Shown: piece after piece, positions 62,183 to 64,000 of the stretch
How positions within the stretch are numbered: the stretch's first letter is position 1
How the letters are laid out: every line of letters begins with the position of its first letter
Source of the DNA: GCA-2737665 sp044344795
GTDB taxonomy: Bacteria > Bacteroidota > Bacteroidia > Palsa-965
Assembly (NCBI GenBank): GCA_044344795.1
Contig: JBIJCF010000009.1
Location: 17,253-81,252, forward strand
Direction: 5' to 3'
Length of the DNA stretch: 64,000 nucleotides
Translations under genes and position numbers: made by a program
Notes under the pieces: model-generated
Database searches by the model: none
The model's input: only the letters and a program-made list of their open reading frames with translations
What the model was told of the DNA's origin: nothing

Positions 62183-64000
62183 TTAGTTTTTGCGAGCGAA
62201 CTGAGGCTCAACTTTTGGCCCCTTCGGAGTAACAGGTGCCGGAGTAAACTGGAAGCTAGTGCCGTTCCAGAACATCGGAGTTCCTGACTGAGAAGTGTTT
62301 CCTTCATTGAACATCATACCCTGAACGTTTTCAGAGAAGTTCCGGCTAGTTAACTGTTCAGGAGTAGAAGATTGTGCAGCGTCAACACGCTTACCAACCG
62401 CGATCCATGAGAATTCTACGCTTGAAGAACCATTGTTCAATTCAGCCACATTGAATCCGTTTTCGTCAACTGAAACGATGTATAAACCATTGCACTGACC
62501 TTGTGGAGTAACTGTAATAGTTGGCTTACCGTTTCCTTTGATTAACGCAGCGTACTCAGGAGTAAAGTTTACACGGATAGTTCCATTGCTTAATTGAGCA
62601 GAACCGTCGTCATACACTTTAACAGTAGTAGAAGTTACCGCGTAAGCAGGAGTGATAGTAGCGCCGGTGTTCACTAAGTCAGCATGGTAACCATAGTTGT
62701 ATGTATTACCTACGTTTAACGCAGCATACATAGAACCCATAGTTGTCAAACCTGCGATGTCACCGCGAACCCAACCGCCCATCATGTCTCCATAGAAGCC
62801 GGCACCGATACCGGTTAAATTACCATTGGCCATACGACCGCCGCCATTGGCATAAGCGGAAGTTCCATAAACACCATAGTTCAGCAAGCCTGAGCTTCTG
62901 TAGCCCATTGATCCCCAATAAGTACCGCTAACTTCTGCTCCAATAGTTCCACCACAACGAGTGTAATCGTTGTAGTTCCAACCACCAACGCCGAAGGTAT
63001 ATACATCTCCCCAGAAGTTAAAACCACGAGTTGCATCATTCGCAGCAACTTGCGCATAACCTGTACCATCATTCTGAGAGTCACGTGTGCGATAACCAAA
63101 CATTGAGGATTGCCCATCACCGTTAATGGTTAACTGTTGCTGATAAACATAAAAACGATACTGTGTCAACGGCGCAATATTAACAGAAACGTTACCGTTA
63201 GTGTTCTCCTGCATGATGGAGTTACCTAATGTATTTGCAGACAAAAACTTCGGATGATAACCTGTTGTACCTGTTACACCACCCGGTCCAGTTGGACCAG
63301 TTGCTCCGGTTGCTCCGGCAATGCCTGTCGCCCCTGTTGGACCCGCAGGACCCGCAGCACCGGTTAATCCTGCAGCGCCTGTAGCACCGGTTAATCCTGT
63401 AGCGCCTGTAGCACCATTAGCTCCCGTAGCACCTGCTACACCGTTAGCACCTTGAGCACCTTGAGGACCTGTAGCCCCTGTCAAACCAATAGGACCTTGT
63501 ACCCCAGTTGGACCCGTGTCACCGGTTGCGCCTACAGCTCCTGTTGGACCTGTTAAGCCCGGATCGCCGGAAGGACCTTGTGGACCTGCAATTCCCGGAT
63601 CTCCCTGAGGCCCGGTTGGACCTGTTAAGCCCGGATCGCCCTGAGGCCCGGTTGGACCTGCAACACCAGGATCACCGGAAGGACCTTGTGGGCCTGCAGG
63701 ACCCTGTGGTCCCGGATTTGCTGAGTTCTGTGCATATAACGCGTAAGGGACAGACAAGAACTGCGACGTTCCCATAGAAGTTAAACCGCTACCGAAGTCA
63801 ACAGATACTTCCAAAAATTCTTGACCCGCATAGAATACGGTATCTACGCCTGCTGTGATAGAACCCATGTTGATGTTGAACAAACCAAACTGGTTGGTGG
63901 TAACACCTGTGTGAGTTTCCGTCCAAACAACAGGTCCTGAAGCAGAACCGCTGTGAATGTCAAATTTAACGGTAACTGTGCCGTTTGCAATAGGTGCTCC
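62183..64000 (-). CDS. Collagen-like surface protein, N-terminus outside window
   Basis: The frame is open to the right edge, so the signal peptide and start are missing. The visible N-terminal domain ends QFGLFNINMG...FLSVPYALYA, a leader type common before collagen stretches in Bacteroidota surface proteins. About 140 residues of Gly-X-Y triplets follow (63200-63720), first in GPQGPSGDP form and then in GATGATGPTG form, then a Gly/Tyr/Asn-rich C-terminal region with YANGGGRMANGN. No T9SS sorting domain is obvious at the end (VTPKGPKVEPQFARKN). Probably a cell-surface or matrix protein. Confidence 0.85.
   Translation of the reverse strand, partial: GAPIANGTVTVKFDIHSGSASGPVVWTETHTGVTTNQFGLFNINMGSITAGVDTVFYAGQEFLEVSVDFGSGLTSMGTSQFLSVPYALYAQNSANPGPQGPAGPQGPSGDPGVAGPTGPQGDPGLTGPTGPQGDPGIAGPQGPSGDPGLTGPTGAVGATGDTGPTGVQGPIGLTGATGPQGAQGANGVAGATGANGATGATGLTGATGAAGLTGAAGPAGPTGATGIAGATGATGPTGPGGVTGTTGYHPKFLSANTLGNSIMQENTNGNVSVNIAPLTQYRFYVYQQQLTINGDGQSSMFGYRTRDSQNDGTGYAQVAANDATRGFNFWGDVYTFGVGGWNYNDYTRCGGTIGAEVSGTYWGSMGYRSSGLLNYGVYGTSAYANGGGRMANGNLTGIGAGFYGDMMGGWVRGDIAGLTTMGSMYAALNVGNTYNYGYHADLVNTGATITPAYAVTSTTVKVYDDGSAQLSNGTIRVNFTPEYAALIKGNGKPTITVTPQGQCNGLYIVSVDENGFNVAELNNGSSSVEFSWIAVGKRVDAAQSSTPEQLTSRNFSENVQGMMFNEGNTSQSGTPMFWNGTSFQFTPAPVTPKGPKVEPQFARKN

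Overview
The window reads as a chromosomal segment of a Bacteroidota bacterium; the order is not resolved from sequence alone. Support comes from a PorE-like type IX secretion (T9SS) protein at the left edge, a secreted enzyme with a T9SS C-terminal sorting domain (59554-61125), near absence of Shine-Dalgarno sites, promoters of the Bacteroidota form TTG/TTTG-N19-20-TAnnTTTG, and several families common in the phylum (DUF2851, DUF2452, DUF3467, DUF1343/NamZ). Almost all of the DNA is ordinary coding sequence; no rRNA operon, prophage, transposase or CRISPR array was seen.

Layout. 1-10.2 kb: PorE-like OmpA protein (cut at its 5' end), purM, prfA, pyrF, an AsmA-like giant and a SUMF1-fold secreted protein. 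10.2-12.3 kb: an accessory island of two paralogous orphan genes, each followed by a ~135-nt imperfect palindrome with a shared GTGCTGTTATGC end, resembling integron gene cassettes but with no integrase. 12.2-15.5 kb: a P-type ATPase and a small membrane protein, bracketed by a 45-nt direct repeat (43/45 identical). 15.5-29.6 kb: housekeeping and metabolic genes (DUF2851, LacI regulator, PspC, dTDP-rhamnose-reductase-like SDR, AlkD-like, NhaD, two APC permeases, a ComEA-like HhH protein, apt, acyl-CoA dehydrogenase, subtilase). 29.7-33.2 kb (minus strand): glycosyltransferase-hddA-gmhA-hddC, a GDP-D-glycero-alpha-D-manno-heptose operon without gmhB.

33.2-48.7 kb is the translation/transcription core: rpsU, a XerC-type recombinase, hpf, then tRNA-Thr(TGT), tRNA-Tyr(GTA), tRNA-Gly(TCC), tRNA-Thr(GGT), tuf, tRNA-Trp(CCA), secE, nusG, rplKAJL, rpoBC. 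The four tRNAs before tuf are in the same order as in the E. coli thrU-tyrU-glyT-thrT-tufB operon. Between tRNA-Tyr and tRNA-Gly lies the strangest object in the window: four head-to-tail, nearly identical 76-77-nt units, each copying the 5' part of the adjacent tRNA-Gly up to the base just before the anticodon, with the D-loop replaced by an 18-19-nt palindrome. They are preceded by a diverged unit that keeps the two-hairpin layout with different stem sequences. I regard this tRNA-half-derived array as the best candidate for an undescribed element.

48.7-64 kb: a repeat protein of unknown role, DUF3467, a patatin/outer-membrane-barrel protein, a cobalamin-type metal-binding receptor, a TPR-SpoIIE phosphatase, cystathionine beta-synthase, a LolE-like permease, NamZ, a heme c/copper monooxygenase T9SS cargo, an M28 peptidase and a collagen-like surface protein that runs off the right edge.
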